64,000 bases of DNA, taken from positions 62,001 through 126,000 of the forward strand of contig NZ_JAAXCU010000042.1 in assembly GCF_012911845.1 (NCBI RefSeq). Reading direction: 5' to 3'. Positions 36,611 to 47,518 of this stretch are shown here, piece after piece (positions within the stretch are counted from its first letter, which is position 1; each line of letters begins with the position of its first letter). The stretch comes from Bacillus sp. RO2 (GTDB lineage Bacteria; Bacillota; Bacilli; Bacillales; Bacillaceae_I). A model generated the notes under the pieces. The model did no database searches. It saw only the letters and a program-made list of their open reading frames with translations, and was not told where the DNA came from. The position numbers and the translations under genes were made by a program.

Positions 36611-37035
36611 TTGGAAATGAAGCGCGCTATATGCCGGAACGTGGAAGAACCATCGTCAAAAGTCTAATAGAAGGGTTCTATAAGCCCGAACACCGGAAGA
36701 AACACCTTCAAATGTCTAATAGAAGCGTTCTATAAGCCCGAACACCGGAAGAACCCCTGTCAAATGTCTAATAGAAGGGTTCTATAAGCCCAAACACCGG
36801 AAGAAACACCTTCAAATGTCTAATAGAAGCGTTCTATAAGCCCGAACACCGGAAGAACCGCCGTTAAAAGTCTAATAGAAGGGTTCTATAAGCCCGAACA
36901 CCGGAAGAAACCCCTTCAAATGTCTAATAGAAGCGTTCTATAGGCCATTACGCCGGAAGGATACCTGCAAAATGTCCTATAAAAGGGTTCTATAAGCCCA
37001 AACTCCCTAAACAACAAAACAAAATGTCTAATAGA
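36611..37035 (+). repeat. Tandem array B: 8 units of 52 bp
   Basis: TCTAATAG or a variant recurs at 36663, 36715, 36767, 36819, 36871, 36923, 36975 and 37027, exactly 52 bp each; a worn unit precedes from 36611. Each unit has a 15-nt inverted repeat (ATAGAAGGGTTCTAT or ATAGAAGCGTTCTAT), then AAGCCCGAACACCGGAAGAA. Units alternate GGG and GCG in the loop, so the real repeat is a 104-bp dimer. No coding frame is credible. It fills most of the 545-bp gap between convergent yisR and the neopullulanase gene. Confidence 0.93.
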
Positions 37036-37070
37036 ATTTACTAAACCAGCAATGCCGCAAATATAGAAAA

Positions 37071-37101
37071 AGATGCCCGCTAATTTCCTTAGCGGGCATC
37101 T
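37071..37101 (-). terminator. Terminator of the neopullulanase gene
   Basis: AGATGCCCGCTAA and TTAGCGGGCATCT form a perfect 13-bp stem with a 5-nt loop; on the minus strand TTTTTCTAT follows. Confidence 0.92.
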
Positions 37102-37120
37102 CCACTTTTACTCTGTTGAA

Positions 37121-38968
<1,848 letters not shown>

Positions 38969-39177
38969 TTATTCAACATAAGGGTATGTCAAAAATGAAA
39001 CAATGTCAATGAAAAGGGAAAGCTCAATGGAGTTGGAAAGGTAAGGATAAAAAACTTACCATGCAAAAGTCCCGGAATCAATTCCATAAATTCATATATA
39101 CCAAGGGTTGAAGTGTTTGGGGTTTTTTAAGTAGTTTCCTAATATACCAACATATTAAAGTTTTTTTAAAAAACAGG

Positions 39178-39205
39178 TTGTCAATTGGGCGAATACATGT
39201 ATAAT
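39178..39205 (+). promoter_or_regulatory. SigA promoter of the maltodextrin importer operon
   Basis: TTGTCA (39178-39183) and TATAAT (39200-39205) with a 16-bp spacer. Operator-like sites follow within 15-85 bp, placing them as downstream roadblocks. Confidence 0.6.
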
Positions 39206-39219
39206 AAAAAGTGAAAGTT

Positions 39220-39235
39220 GTGCAATCGTTTTCAT
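39220..39235. promoter_or_regulatory. LacI-type operator 1 downstream of the promoter
   Basis: GTGCAATCGTTTTCAT shares the TGCAATCG half-site with the sites at 38912 and 39274. Confidence 0.5.
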
Positions 39236-39240
39236 GGAAA

Positions 39241-39269
39241 ATGTAAGCGTTATATGTTTTCGCTTACAT
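39241..39269. promoter_or_regulatory. cre site (CcpA) within a 29-bp inverted repeat
   Basis: Read on the minus strand, 39254-39269 is ATGTAAGCGAAAACAT, a full match to the cre consensus WTGNAARCGNWWNCAW. Together with ATGTAAGCG at 39241-39249 it forms an inverted repeat with 9-bp arms. This predicts glucose repression of the importer. Confidence 0.75.
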
Positions 39270-39273
39270 TTTA

Positions 39274-39289
39274 TGCAATCGTTTGTGCA
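39274..39289. promoter_or_regulatory. LacI-type operator 2 near the mdxE start
   Basis: The sequence ATGCAATCGTTTGTGCA (starting at 39273) is an imperfect palindrome with TGCAATCG and TGTGCA halves, probably for the LacI-family regulator encoded at the end of this locus. Confidence 0.55.
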
Positions 39290-39328
39290 ACTTAGTAGAA
39301 AGATTATTCAAATGACGGAGGGGTCAAA

Positions 39329-40612
39329 ATGAAAAAGTTTTTAGTAATGCTTATGGTTGCCGTCCTTACACTAGGCGTACTTGCAGCTTGTGGTCCACAG
39401 CGTGAAACAGGTAACAACGGTGGTTCAACAGAAGGCGAAGGTACTACAACTGAGGGTAAAGACAAGCCTGAAAAGTTAACAGTATGGGTTAATGATGATG
39501 AGAAACAAAGAGCGGCATTAGATGAGATCTTTGCAGCTTATAAAGAAGAAACTGGTATTGAAGTAGAAACTACTGCTATTTCTATGTTGGATCAAGTAGA
39601 AGCACTTGCTCTTGACGGTCCAGCTGGTAACGGTCCAGACGTTTTCTTTGGTCCACATGATCGTCTTGGTGACATCGTTCTACGTGGTCTTGCAGACCCA
39701 ATCGACTTAGGAGATGATGCTTCTCTTTACAGTGAAACTGCGATTAATGCAGTAACAGTTGATGGTGAAGTTTATGGAGTTCCTCAAGTTCTAGAAACTT
39801 ACGGTATGTTCTACAATAAAGATCTTGTTTCTGCAGAAGAAATTGCAACAATGGAAGGACTAATGAAAGTTGCTGAAGAGCAAACTGACGCTGGTCAAGA
39901 TAAATACGGATTCTTAATGGAAGCAACTAACTTCTATTTCATCTATCCTTTCTTCGCTGGTAACGGCGGTTATGTTTTCAATAACGATGGATCTGGTTTC
40001 GATGCTAAAGATATCGGTCTTGCTAACGAAGGCGCTGTAGAAGGTGGAGAACTTGTTCAATCTTGGTTCGACAACGGATACATTCCTAAAGAAATCAATG
40101 GCGATATCATGAGTGGTCTTTTCACAGAAGGTAAAGTTGCAACTGTTCTTACAGGTCCTTGGAACATCGGTACTTACAAAGATGCTTTAGGTGACAAATT
40201 AGGTACAGCTACACTTCCAAAACTTGAAAATGGTGACGTTCCAAAATCTTTCGTTGGTGTAAAAGCTTGGATGTTAAGTTCTTACTCTGAGAATCAAGAG
40301 TGGGCAATCGACTTAATGAAGTTCATCACTAACTATGACAATGCAATGAAATACTATCAAGCTGCTGGTGAAATGCCTGCACTACAAGAAGCATTAGATA
40401 GCGAAGAAATTGCAAACGATGAAATCATCGGTGCATTCGCTGAGCAAACTCAATACGGTGAGCCAATGCCAAACATTCCACAAATGCAACAAGTTTGGGA
40501 TCCTATGGGTAGCGCTCTTCAATTCATCGCTAACGGCGACGATGTTGGTGAAGTATTAGAAGAAGCAGTAAAAACAATCGAAGATAATATTGCAGCTAGT
40601 GGAGCTGAATAA
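39329..40612 (+). CDS. mdxE: Maltodextrin-binding lipoprotein of ABC importer
   Basis: A 427-aa family 1 solute-binding protein. A lipoprotein signal MKKFLVMLMVAVLTLGVLAA ends at Cys21, followed by a Gly/Thr/Glu-rich linker and the maltose-binding fold (KLTVWVNDDEKQ, GNGPDVFFGPHDRLG, GKVATVLTGPWNIGTY). It captures maltodextrins or cyclodextrins at the outer membrane face and delivers them to the two permeases. GGAGGGGTC precedes the ATG. First gene of the operon under cre and LacI-type control. Confidence 0.9.
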   Translation: MKKFLVMLMVAVLTLGVLAACGPQRETGNNGGSTEGEGTTTEGKDKPEKLTVWVNDDEKQRAALDEIFAAYKEETGIEVETTAISMLDQVEALALDGPAGNGPDVFFGPHDRLGDIVLRGLADPIDLGDDASLYSETAINAVTVDGEVYGVPQVLETYGMFYNKDLVSAEEIATMEGLMKVAEEQTDAGQDKYGFLMEATNFYFIYPFFAGNGGYVFNNDGSGFDAKDIGLANEGAVEGGELVQSWFDNGYIPKEINGDIMSGLFTEGKVATVLTGPWNIGTYKDALGDKLGTATLPKLENGDVPKSFVGVKAWMLSSYSENQEWAIDLMKFITNYDNAMKYYQAAGEMPALQEALDSEEIANDEIIGAFAEQTQYGEPMPNIPQMQQVWDPMGSALQFIANGDDVGEVLEEAVKTIEDNIAASGAE

Positions 40613-40693
40613 TTACTAACGATTAAACCTGGTGGGTAGACTAAATTGCAATGCTAGTCTACCCACTATATTTCTTTAAGAGGAGGATCTGCT

Positions 40694-41986
40694 ATGTCCG
40701 GCACAGCAACTGAAAAAATGCGCTCACACAATCCAACCTTAGCAATGGTCCTTTCCATTATTTTTGCAGGGTTAGGTCAACTTTATAACCGCAGATATGC
40801 GAAAGGGATTACATTCATCATCATTGAAGCTGCATTTTTGATTACTTTTTTCGAGTTTCTTAACATTGGTTATTGGGGACTATTCACACTTGGAGAAATT
40901 CCTCGAGTAGACCACTCCATCTTTTTGTTAATACAAGGACTAATTTCTGTTATTATCACTGTGTTTGCAGTGGCCTTATACTACCTGAATGTAGTGGATG
41001 CGAGAAATAATGCGATCGACTTAAAGTTGGGAAAAGAAAAGCCAACTGTAAAAGAAGCGCTTAAGAGCTTCTATGACAATGGATTTCCTTATTTTATGGT
41101 CATTCCAGGATTAATCCTGCTTTTATTCATCGTTGTTCTTCCTTTAATGTTCATGGTTTCGTTGGCATTCACGGATTACAACCTATATAATACGCCTCCA
41201 AGAGCTTTATTGAGTTGGGTAGGCTTTGAGAACTTTACAAGTCTGGTATCGATTCCACTTTGGAAATCCACATTTGTAAGTGTGTTTGCCTGGACGATTG
41301 TTTGGACAGTTTGTGCAACAACAGGCCAGATTGCGTTAGGACTATTTTTAGCATTGCTAGTAAATGACCCCCGTATTAAATATAAACGCTTTATCCGTAC
41401 TATTTTAATTTTACCGTGGGCTGTGCCTGCATTTGTTACAATCTTGATCTTCGCTGCGATGTTTAACGACCGTTTTGGTGCCATTAACCGTGACATCCTT
41501 AGTACAATCGGTGTTGCGCTTCCATGGTTGACCGATCCGTTCTACACTAAAATCGCTATCATCATGATTCAAACTTGGTTAGGATTCCCGTTCGTATTCG
41601 CATTGTTTACAGGTGTACTTCAAAGTATATCTAAAGACTGGTACGAAGCGGCAGATGTTGATGGAGGAACACGATTCCAGAAATTTCGTTTCATCACTAT
41701 GCCACACCTTTTATTTGCAACTGCACCACTTTTAATTATGCAATATGCAGGAAACTTCAATAACTTTAACATCATCTATCTGTTTAATCAGGGTGGTCCT
41801 GCTGTGCGTGGTCAAAATGCCGGAGGATCGGATATCTTGATTTCATGGGTATATAAACTGACATTCGATACGAGTAACTACAACATGGCAGCAGCAATAT
41901 CAATCATACTCGGACTTATTGTAGCTGGTTTTGCCTTCTTCCAATTCCGTCGTACTCGTTCGTTTAAAGAGGAGGGTAATATTTAA
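40694..41986 (+). CDS. mdxF: Maltodextrin ABC permease MdxF/MalF-type
   Basis: A 430-aa permease. The first about 130 residues form an extra hydrophobic domain with NPTLAMVLSIIFAGLGQLYN, a feature of MalF-type proteins, before the core transmembrane domain. The ATPase-contact EAA loop reads EAADVDGGTRFQKFRF. AAGAGGAGG precedes the ATG. The stop and the mdxG start share one base (TAATG), so the two permeases are coupled. Confidence 0.9.
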   Translation: MSGTATEKMRSHNPTLAMVLSIIFAGLGQLYNRRYAKGITFIIIEAAFLITFFEFLNIGYWGLFTLGEIPRVDHSIFLLIQGLISVIITVFAVALYYLNVVDARNNAIDLKLGKEKPTVKEALKSFYDNGFPYFMVIPGLILLLFIVVLPLMFMVSLAFTDYNLYNTPPRALLSWVGFENFTSLVSIPLWKSTFVSVFAWTIVWTVCATTGQIALGLFLALLVNDPRIKYKRFIRTILILPWAVPAFVTILIFAAMFNDRFGAINRDILSTIGVALPWLTDPFYTKIAIIMIQTWLGFPFVFALFTGVLQSISKDWYEAADVDGGTRFQKFRFITMPHLLFATAPLLIMQYAGNFNNFNIIYLFNQGGPAVRGQNAGGSDILISWVYKLTFDTSNYNMAAAISIILGLIVAGFAFFQFRRTRSFKEEGNI

Positions 41987-42828
41987 TGAACCTAAAAACG
42001 AAATCCAAGATCGAAGTATCATTGATCTACTTATTCCTAGGCTTCATGTTCATCATTATTGCCTACCCGCTTTTATGGACTATCGGACTATCCTTGAATC
42101 CTGGAACAAGTCTTTATTCCGCATCCATGATTCCTGAAAACTGGTCACTTGAGCACTATGTTTGGTTATTTACAGATCCTCAAAGTGACTACTTGATCTG
42201 GTATAAAAATAGTATTCTGGTTGCAGTAGCCAATTCATTTTTCTCTGTATTAGTAACTGCGTTTGTCGCTTATGCCTTTTCTAGGTACCGCTTTAGAGGA
42301 AGAACGTATGGATTATACGCATTCTTACTATTGCAAATGTTCCCGGCATTAATGGCGATGGTAGCCATCTATATTTTATTGAATATGGTCGGTTTATTGG
42401 ATACTCTTGTAGGTTTGACAATCGTATATATTGGTGGACAGATTCCATTTAATGCATGGCTTGTAAAAGGGTATTTTGACACGATTCCAAAAGAGTTGGA
42501 TGAAGCGGCTAGAATGGACGGAGCAGGACATTTTGGAGTTTTCTTCAAAATCATGCTTCCGCTTGCGAAGCCGATCTTAGCGGTTGTAGCGCTATTTAAC
42601 TTCATGGCACCATTTACAGACTTTATTTTGCCACGAATTGTATTAAGAAGTCCTGAAAACTTTACGTTAGCACTAGGATTATTTAACTTTATCAATGATC
42701 AATTTGCTAACAACTTTACCCGTTTTGCGGCAGGTTCTATTTTAATTGCCATTCCAATAGCATTGTTATTCTTGTTCCTACAACGCTATTTAATCGCAGG
42801 ACTAACTGCAGGTGGAACAAAAGGATAA
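41986..42828 (+). CDS. mdxG: Maltodextrin ABC permease MdxG/MalG-type
   Basis: A 280-aa permease with six membrane helices and the EAA loop DEAARMDGAGHFGVFFKIML. It pairs with MdxF. No ATP-binding subunit is encoded anywhere in this locus; in Bacillus such importers borrow the general ATPase MsmX, which is a reasonable guess here. The next gene, a secreted amylase, follows after 89 bp and probably shares the transcript. Confidence 0.9.
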   Translation: MNLKTKSKIEVSLIYLFLGFMFIIIAYPLLWTIGLSLNPGTSLYSASMIPENWSLEHYVWLFTDPQSDYLIWYKNSILVAVANSFFSVLVTAFVAYAFSRYRFRGRTYGLYAFLLLQMFPALMAMVAIYILLNMVGLLDTLVGLTIVYIGGQIPFNAWLVKGYFDTIPKELDEAARMDGAGHFGVFFKIMLPLAKPILAVVALFNFMAPFTDFILPRIVLRSPENFTLALGLFNFINDQFANNFTRFAAGSILIAIPIALLFLFLQRYLIAGLTAGGTKG

Positions 42829-42917
42829 GAATAGTATATAATCGTTTATGGAAAGCAAGGGTTTATCTAACCGTAAGCTGTACTACTAAAACGATTTAAG
42901 GGAGGGAAGCGGAATTG

Positions 42918-44468
42918 ATGAAAAGAGTGAAGGGGCTCATTCTCGTTCCGTTTCTTCTTTTTTCTGCATGGTTCGTTCCATCCGTTCAACCTGTTAACGC
43001 TGAAAAAGAAGAACACGCATGGCAAGATGAGATTATGTATTTTATTATGATTGACCGATTTAACAATGGTGACACCTCTAATGACTTTGAGGTAAACCGA
43101 AATGATCCAAAAGCATACCATGGCGGAGATTTCCGCGGGATTACAGAAAAGCTGGATTACTTAAAGGATATGGGATTTACAGCCCTATGGCTGACCCCTA
43201 TCGTTCAAAATGAAGAAAAAGGGTATCACGGTTATTGGACGGAAGACTTCTATAATACAGAAGAACATTTCGGTACCATGGAAGAATTTAAGGAACTAGT
43301 GAAAGAAGCTCATAAAAGAGACATGAAAATCATTGTGGACCTCGTCGTCAACCACACTGGTTATCAGCATGCATGGCTAAACGAAGCAGAGAAGAAAGAT
43401 TGGTTCCACCCAAACGAACCTATCCACAATTGGGATGACCAAGAACAAGTGGAAAATGGTTGGATATACGGTCTTCCAGATTTAAATCAAGAAAATCCCG
43501 AAACCAGAGAGTATTTGATTGAAATGGCCAAATGGTGGATTGAAGAGACAGACATTGACGGCTACAGATTAGATACCGTCAAACATGTACCGAAAGATTT
43601 CTGGATAGAATTTACTGAGGAAGTTAAATCAGTGAAAGAAGATTTTTTCTTAATCGGGGAAGTATGGCATGATGACCCGAACTATGTGGCAGGATACCAA
43701 GAAACTGGGATAGATTCGTTTGTGGATTTTCCAACATACAATGAACTTACCCGTGTATTTTCTGGGCCTGATGAATCGTTGACTCGTTTGGATTCCCTGT
43801 TCAAAAGCAAGCAAAACTTATACGATAATCCTTATGTTCTGGGAACCTTCTTGGACAATCATGATGTAGAGCGCTTCACAAGAGCTGCTATCAAAAAGAA
43901 ACAACATCCTCCAACACGATTGAAGCTGGCATTGGCCTATATGTACACGACACCAGGTATACCGATTATGTATTATGGGACCGAAATAGCGCTTGATGGG
44001 GGAGAAGACCCAGATAACCGCAGAGATATGAACTTTAGAGTAGATGAGGAACTGATAAATTATATTACAAAGCTGGCTGAACTGCGTAAAACGATGCCAA
44101 GCTTAACACACGGTACGTATGAAATGGTTTATGACGATGATGCCATGGCCGTAATAAAACGCGAGTACGAAGGAGAAACCACCTTTATCGCAATCAATAA
44201 TTCCAGTGAGACGCAAGTAGCTCCAATCGATGCTGAAGTTGTAGGTGAAGACCTTGAACTACGTGGAACATTGGGAGACGAATTGGTTCGTAATTCTGAA
44301 GGAAAATACTCGATAGGATTAGATAGAGAATCAGCAGAAATCTATACCGTTAAAGAAGATTCTGGTATTAATGTTGGGTTTGTCAGTGCGATGGCATTGA
44401 TTTACGGTGGTTTTATTGCTTTTATTGCAGCTGCTGTAATGAGAAGAAAGAAAAAGAATAATAAATAA
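42918..44468 (+). CDS. Secreted, membrane-anchored alpha-amylase (GH13)
   Basis: A 516-aa GH13 enzyme. An N-terminal signal peptide (about 28 residues, ending VNA) leads into the barrel. The triad is Asp219 in DGYRLDTVK, Glu248 in LIGEVWHDD and Asp316 in FLDNHDVERF, with an early calcium-loop-like NNGDTSNDF. After the C-terminal beta domain, a membrane helix VSAMALIYGGFIAFIAAAVM ends in RRKKKNNK, so the enzyme should stay on the outer membrane face. It would cut starch into dextrins for the adjacent importer. GGAGGG lies 11 nt from the ATG; TTG at 42915 is a less likely start. Confidence 0.9.
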   Translation: MKRVKGLILVPFLLFSAWFVPSVQPVNAEKEEHAWQDEIMYFIMIDRFNNGDTSNDFEVNRNDPKAYHGGDFRGITEKLDYLKDMGFTALWLTPIVQNEEKGYHGYWTEDFYNTEEHFGTMEEFKELVKEAHKRDMKIIVDLVVNHTGYQHAWLNEAEKKDWFHPNEPIHNWDDQEQVENGWIYGLPDLNQENPETREYLIEMAKWWIEETDIDGYRLDTVKHVPKDFWIEFTEEVKSVKEDFFLIGEVWHDDPNYVAGYQETGIDSFVDFPTYNELTRVFSGPDESLTRLDSLFKSKQNLYDNPYVLGTFLDNHDVERFTRAAIKKKQHPPTRLKLALAYMYTTPGIPIMYYGTEIALDGGEDPDNRRDMNFRVDEELINYITKLAELRKTMPSLTHGTYEMVYDDDAMAVIKREYEGETTFIAINNSSETQVAPIDAEVVGEDLELRGTLGDELVRNSEGKYSIGLDRESAEIYTVKEDSGINVGFVSAMALIYGGFIAFIAAAVMRRKKKNNK

Positions 44469-44551
44469 ATGTACCTACCTCCTCCATTAAGGGGGAAGGT
44501 ACTGTTAATATTGTATGCGTTTCCAATTAATCAAGGGGGAGGGATAGGTGC

Positions 44552-45571
44552 ATGGCAGTTACCATAAAAGATGTCGCAAAAATTGCCAATGTGGCACCTT
44601 CCACAGTTTCTCGCGTTATCGCGAACAATCCACGCATAAGTGAAAAAACAAAAAAACGCGTGAGAGAAGCAATGGAAGAGCTTGGATACCATCCAAACTT
44701 TATCGCCAGAAGCCTGGCTAATCAGTCCACACAAGTAATCGGACTTGTGATGCCTGCATCGGCAGATAAAACATTTCAAAACCCATTTTTCCCGGAGGTG
44801 CTAAGAGGAATTAGCACTGCCGCCCATGAAAAACAATATGCTCTGCATATGTCAACAGGTGTAACGGGCAACGAGATCCTAGAAGGTGTTATGCAAATGG
44901 TTCAAGGACGTCGTGTTGATGGGATCATCCTTCTATATTCGGCAGTAGAAGATAAAATTATCAAGTATCTGCAAAAAGAGTGTTTTCCATTTGTCGTGAT
45001 CGGTAAGCCATTTGAGCAGGTAGAAGAAATTACCCATGTGGATAATGACAATTACCGTGCAGCGAAAGAAGCGACACAGCACCTTATTAGTCTCGGACAT
45101 GATAGAGTAGCATTCGTTGGAGGTAGTATTCAACTCGTGGTAACCATTGACCGCTTGTTAGGATATGAAAAAGCAATAAGGGACGCAGAAATTCCATACA
45201 AGGATGAATACATCATTCATGAAGAGTTCCTTAAAGAAGGTGGACAAGAAGCAATTTCCGAGCTTCTTTCTCTTGATGAGCCACCTACAGCGCTAGTAGT
45301 TTCCGACGATCTGATGTCACTAGGTATCCTTAATACCTTGCATGATATGGGAATTTCGGTACCAGATCAGATGTCCATTGTGAGTTTTAATAATGTGTTG
45401 CTGGCAGAAGTGGCAAGGCCTCCATTAACTTCTGTTGACATCAACATTTTCCAATTGGGATTCCAGGCTGCGAAAACATTGATTCAAAAAGTGAAAGATC
45501 CTTCTGAGCCAACAAAGAGAATTATTATCCCGCATACGATGGTGAAACGACAGACGTGTAAGGAAATATGA
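44552..45571 (+). CDS. malR: LacI family regulator (MalR-like)
   Basis: 339 aa with an N-terminal helix-turn-helix TIKDVAKIANVAPSTVSRVI and hinge ELGYHPNFIARSLA, followed by a periplasmic-binding-type ligand domain. It is last in the maltodextrin locus and the obvious candidate to bind the TGCAATCG operators between the divergent promoters. An imperfect inverted repeat (GTACCT ... AGGTAC, about 44470-44502) separates it from the amylase gene. GGGGGAGGG precedes the ATG. Confidence 0.88.
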   Translation: MAVTIKDVAKIANVAPSTVSRVIANNPRISEKTKKRVREAMEELGYHPNFIARSLANQSTQVIGLVMPASADKTFQNPFFPEVLRGISTAAHEKQYALHMSTGVTGNEILEGVMQMVQGRRVDGIILLYSAVEDKIIKYLQKECFPFVVIGKPFEQVEEITHVDNDNYRAAKEATQHLISLGHDRVAFVGGSIQLVVTIDRLLGYEKAIRDAEIPYKDEYIIHEEFLKEGGQEAISELLSLDEPPTALVVSDDLMSLGILNTLHDMGISVPDQMSIVSFNNVLLAEVARPPLTSVDINIFQLGFQAAKTLIQKVKDPSEPTKRIIIPHTMVKRQTCKEI

Positions 45572-45620
45572 CGGGGTTTTGGGTAAAGGATTAAATGAAT
45601 AAATTATGATAATTGAATGA

Positions 45621-45653
45621 AGCCTTCCTCCGACGATGGGGTTGGCTTTTTTT
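45621..45653 (+). terminator. Terminator after malR
   Basis: An AAGCC...GGCTT stem with an imperfect inner part is followed by seven T. Confidence 0.65.
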
Positions 45654-45677
45654 CATTTTTACTAGAAAGAGGTTGTT

Positions 45678-45925
45678 TTTGGACTTTTTTTGAGGTTTTT
45701 TAGGATAAAAAACGGTTCGGTCAAATTGATTGGTTGTTCGGACAATTGAAGACCACCAAAGAGGTATGTTCGGACAAGAATTGGCGGTGTTCGGTCAAGT
45801 TTCAACTGAGGTTTGGACATTCTAATTTTAGGTTTGGACAAATATTCAAAAACTTCGGTCAACAATGGAGAATCTTTGGACAACTTTCAGAAAACTTCGG
45901 TCAAAAATGAGAAAACTTCGGACAT
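45678..45925. repeat. Tandem array D: degenerate 21-bp period
   Basis: The word TTCGG or TTTGG followed by ACA or TCA occurs at 45716, 45737, 45769, 45790, 45812, 45833, 45854, 45875, 45896 and 45917. Spacing is 21 bp (once 22, once 32) and the 12-bp spacers are not conserved. It fills most of the gap between convergent malR and the SDR gene. A 73-codon minus-strand frame across it just repeats a seven-residue pattern and is not a credible gene. Confidence 0.85.
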
Positions 45926-45964
45926 TTATCCAAACCCACCCCGTCCGCAATAGTACAAAACCCT

Positions 45965-45997
45965 AAAAAGCGCCCTCCTATAAGTCGAAGAGCGCTG
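45965..45997 (-). terminator. Terminator of the SDR gene
   Basis: On the minus strand AGCGCTCT and AGGGCGCT (one G-T pair) enclose a 12-nt loop, and TTTT follows. Confidence 0.7.
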
Positions 45998-46014
45998 AGT
46001 ATGAGCAAAAAAAC

Positions 46015-46878
46015 TTACCCGTTCACAATCTTGCCGCCATTCACGTGTAACATCTGTCCAGTCATATACGAAGCATCATCACTTGCCAAAAACACATAGC
46101 TTGGTGCGACCTCTTCTGGCTGTCCCGGACGTTTCATGGGTGTATTGGCACCAAAGCTCGCTACCTTCCCGCTAGAAAAAGTTGATGGAATCAGTGGCGT
46201 CCAAATCGGTCCAGGAGCTACTCCATTTACTCGTATCCCTTTTCCAACCAATTGTAGAGCCAGCGAGCGAGTAAATGCTACGATGGCACCTTTAGTTGCG
46301 GAATAATCCACAAGCAGTTCATTCCCCGCGTATGCTGTGACAGATGCTGTATTGATAATGCAACTGCCGCTTGGCAAAAAAGGTAAGGCAGCCTTAGTCA
46401 AATAGAAAAAGGAAAAAATGTTCGTTCTGAATGTTTTCTCGAGTTGTTCAGCTGTAATATCTTCAATACTTTCCTGTGGATGCTGTTCTGCTGCATTGTT
46501 GACAAGAATATCAATTTTATTAAAGTTGGCAATTGTCTCATCCACGATTTGCTTGCAAAATGTCTCTTCACCAATATCTCCAGCAATGAGGTGACACTTC
46601 CGACCTTCTGCCTCCACCTGCCTTTTTGTTTCCTTGGCATCCTCATGTTCATTTAAATAGACGACTACAAGGTCGGCCCCTTCTTTTGCAAAATAAATAG
46701 CGACAGCTCTACCAATCCCGCTGTCCCCGCCAGTGATGATTGCCACCTTATCCTTTAACTTACCACTGCCTTTATATGTGGAGTCTTCTGACTTAGGTTT
46801 TGGTGTCATCTCGGACTCTATGCCTGGCTGTTTGTTTTGATGCTGTGGGGGAAGCGTTTGTTTCTGCTGATTTGTCAT
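46015..46878 (-). CDS. Short-chain dehydrogenase/reductase (YhdF/YhxC/YhxD type)
   Basis: A 287-aa SDR. After a 40-residue hydrophilic, Gln/Pro-rich start comes the NADP site TGGDSGIGRAVA, then NNAAEQHP and the catalytic YSATKGA. The N-terminal extension and VAPGPIWTPLIPS are typical of the general-stress SDR group (glucose/ribitol dehydrogenase-like) in Bacillus. The substrate is unknown. Start at 46878, where GGAGGTG lies 7 nt upstream. Divergent from the GNAT gene. Confidence 0.85.
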   Translation of the reverse strand: MTNQQKQTLPPQHQNKQPGIESEMTPKPKSEDSTYKGSGKLKDKVAIITGGDSGIGRAVAIYFAKEGADLVVVYLNEHEDAKETKRQVEAEGRKCHLIAGDIGEETFCKQIVDETIANFNKIDILVNNAAEQHPQESIEDITAEQLEKTFRTNIFSFFYLTKAALPFLPSGSCIINTASVTAYAGNELLVDYSATKGAIVAFTRSLALQLVGKGIRVNGVAPGPIWTPLIPSTFSSGKVASFGANTPMKRPGQPEEVAPSYVFLASDDASYMTGQMLHVNGGKIVNG

Positions 46879-46960
46879 AAATAGCACCTCCAATAATCTT
46901 TCCTATTATGAGAAAAGCGCCTATAATTTATCCAATGAGAGAAAAAAGGGGGAGAGTAAC

Positions 46961-47461
46961 ATGATAATTAGAGAAGCAGGAATAGGAGATGCAGAAGAAC
47001 TTTTGAAGCATGCTAAAAAAGTATATGGTGAAGGCCGCAATCTTTTAACGGCACCGGAAGAATTCAAAGTTACCTTAGAACAGGAAGTACAGTGGTTACA
47101 AGATAATAGGCAAAAAGGACACTTAACCCTTGTGGCAGAACAAGGTTCGACGATCGTAGGCATGCTAAATGCTACGAAAGGTTCTAGAAAAAGAGTAAAA
47201 CATATCTGTATGTTTGGAATCAGTATTCAAGAAGAATACTGCAACAATGGATTAGGAAGCAAGATGATACATAGATTGCTCAATTGGGCAAAAGAAGATA
47301 AAGATATTGAGAAAGTGTGCCTAGAAGTATTCGCCCACAACGAGCGTGCGATACATGTTTACGAAAACCTTGGATTTAAAGTGGAAGGAAGAAAAGAGAG
47401 GCATGTAAAATTTGAGGACGGAACGTATTCGGACGAACTGATTATGGGACAATTTGTGTAA
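46961..47461 (+). CDS. GNAT family N-acetyltransferase
   Basis: 166 aa. The acetyl-CoA binding A-motif reads EEYCNNGLGSKMIHRLL, followed by VCLEVFAHNERAIHVYENLGF, the usual B-motif. The substrate is unknown; similar Bacillus proteins act on amino groups of small molecules or protein ends. AGGGGGAGAG precedes the ATG. Monocistronic, divergent from the SDR gene. Confidence 0.85.
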   Translation: MIIREAGIGDAEELLKHAKKVYGEGRNLLTAPEEFKVTLEQEVQWLQDNRQKGHLTLVAEQGSTIVGMLNATKGSRKRVKHICMFGISIQEEYCNNGLGSKMIHRLLNWAKEDKDIEKVCLEVFAHNERAIHVYENLGFKVEGRKERHVKFEDGTYSDELIMGQFV

Positions 47462-47473
47462 GGAAAGAAAATT

Positions 47474-47501
47474 ACCCCCGTCATTTTTTTAAAACGGGGG
47501 T
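47474..47501. terminator. Terminator between the GNAT gene and yajQ
   Basis: ACCCCCGT and ACGGGGGT form an 8-bp stem around a T- and A-rich loop. It serves convergent genes, with T-rich sequence clearest on the minus strand. Confidence 0.75.
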
Positions 47502-47518
47502 ATATGTATGGTCACAGC

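Noticed and set aside
45662-45883. A 73-codon minus-strand gene across array D.
   Set aside because: It spells a degenerate seven-residue repeat from the 21-bp period. It has no family features and ends where the array ends.
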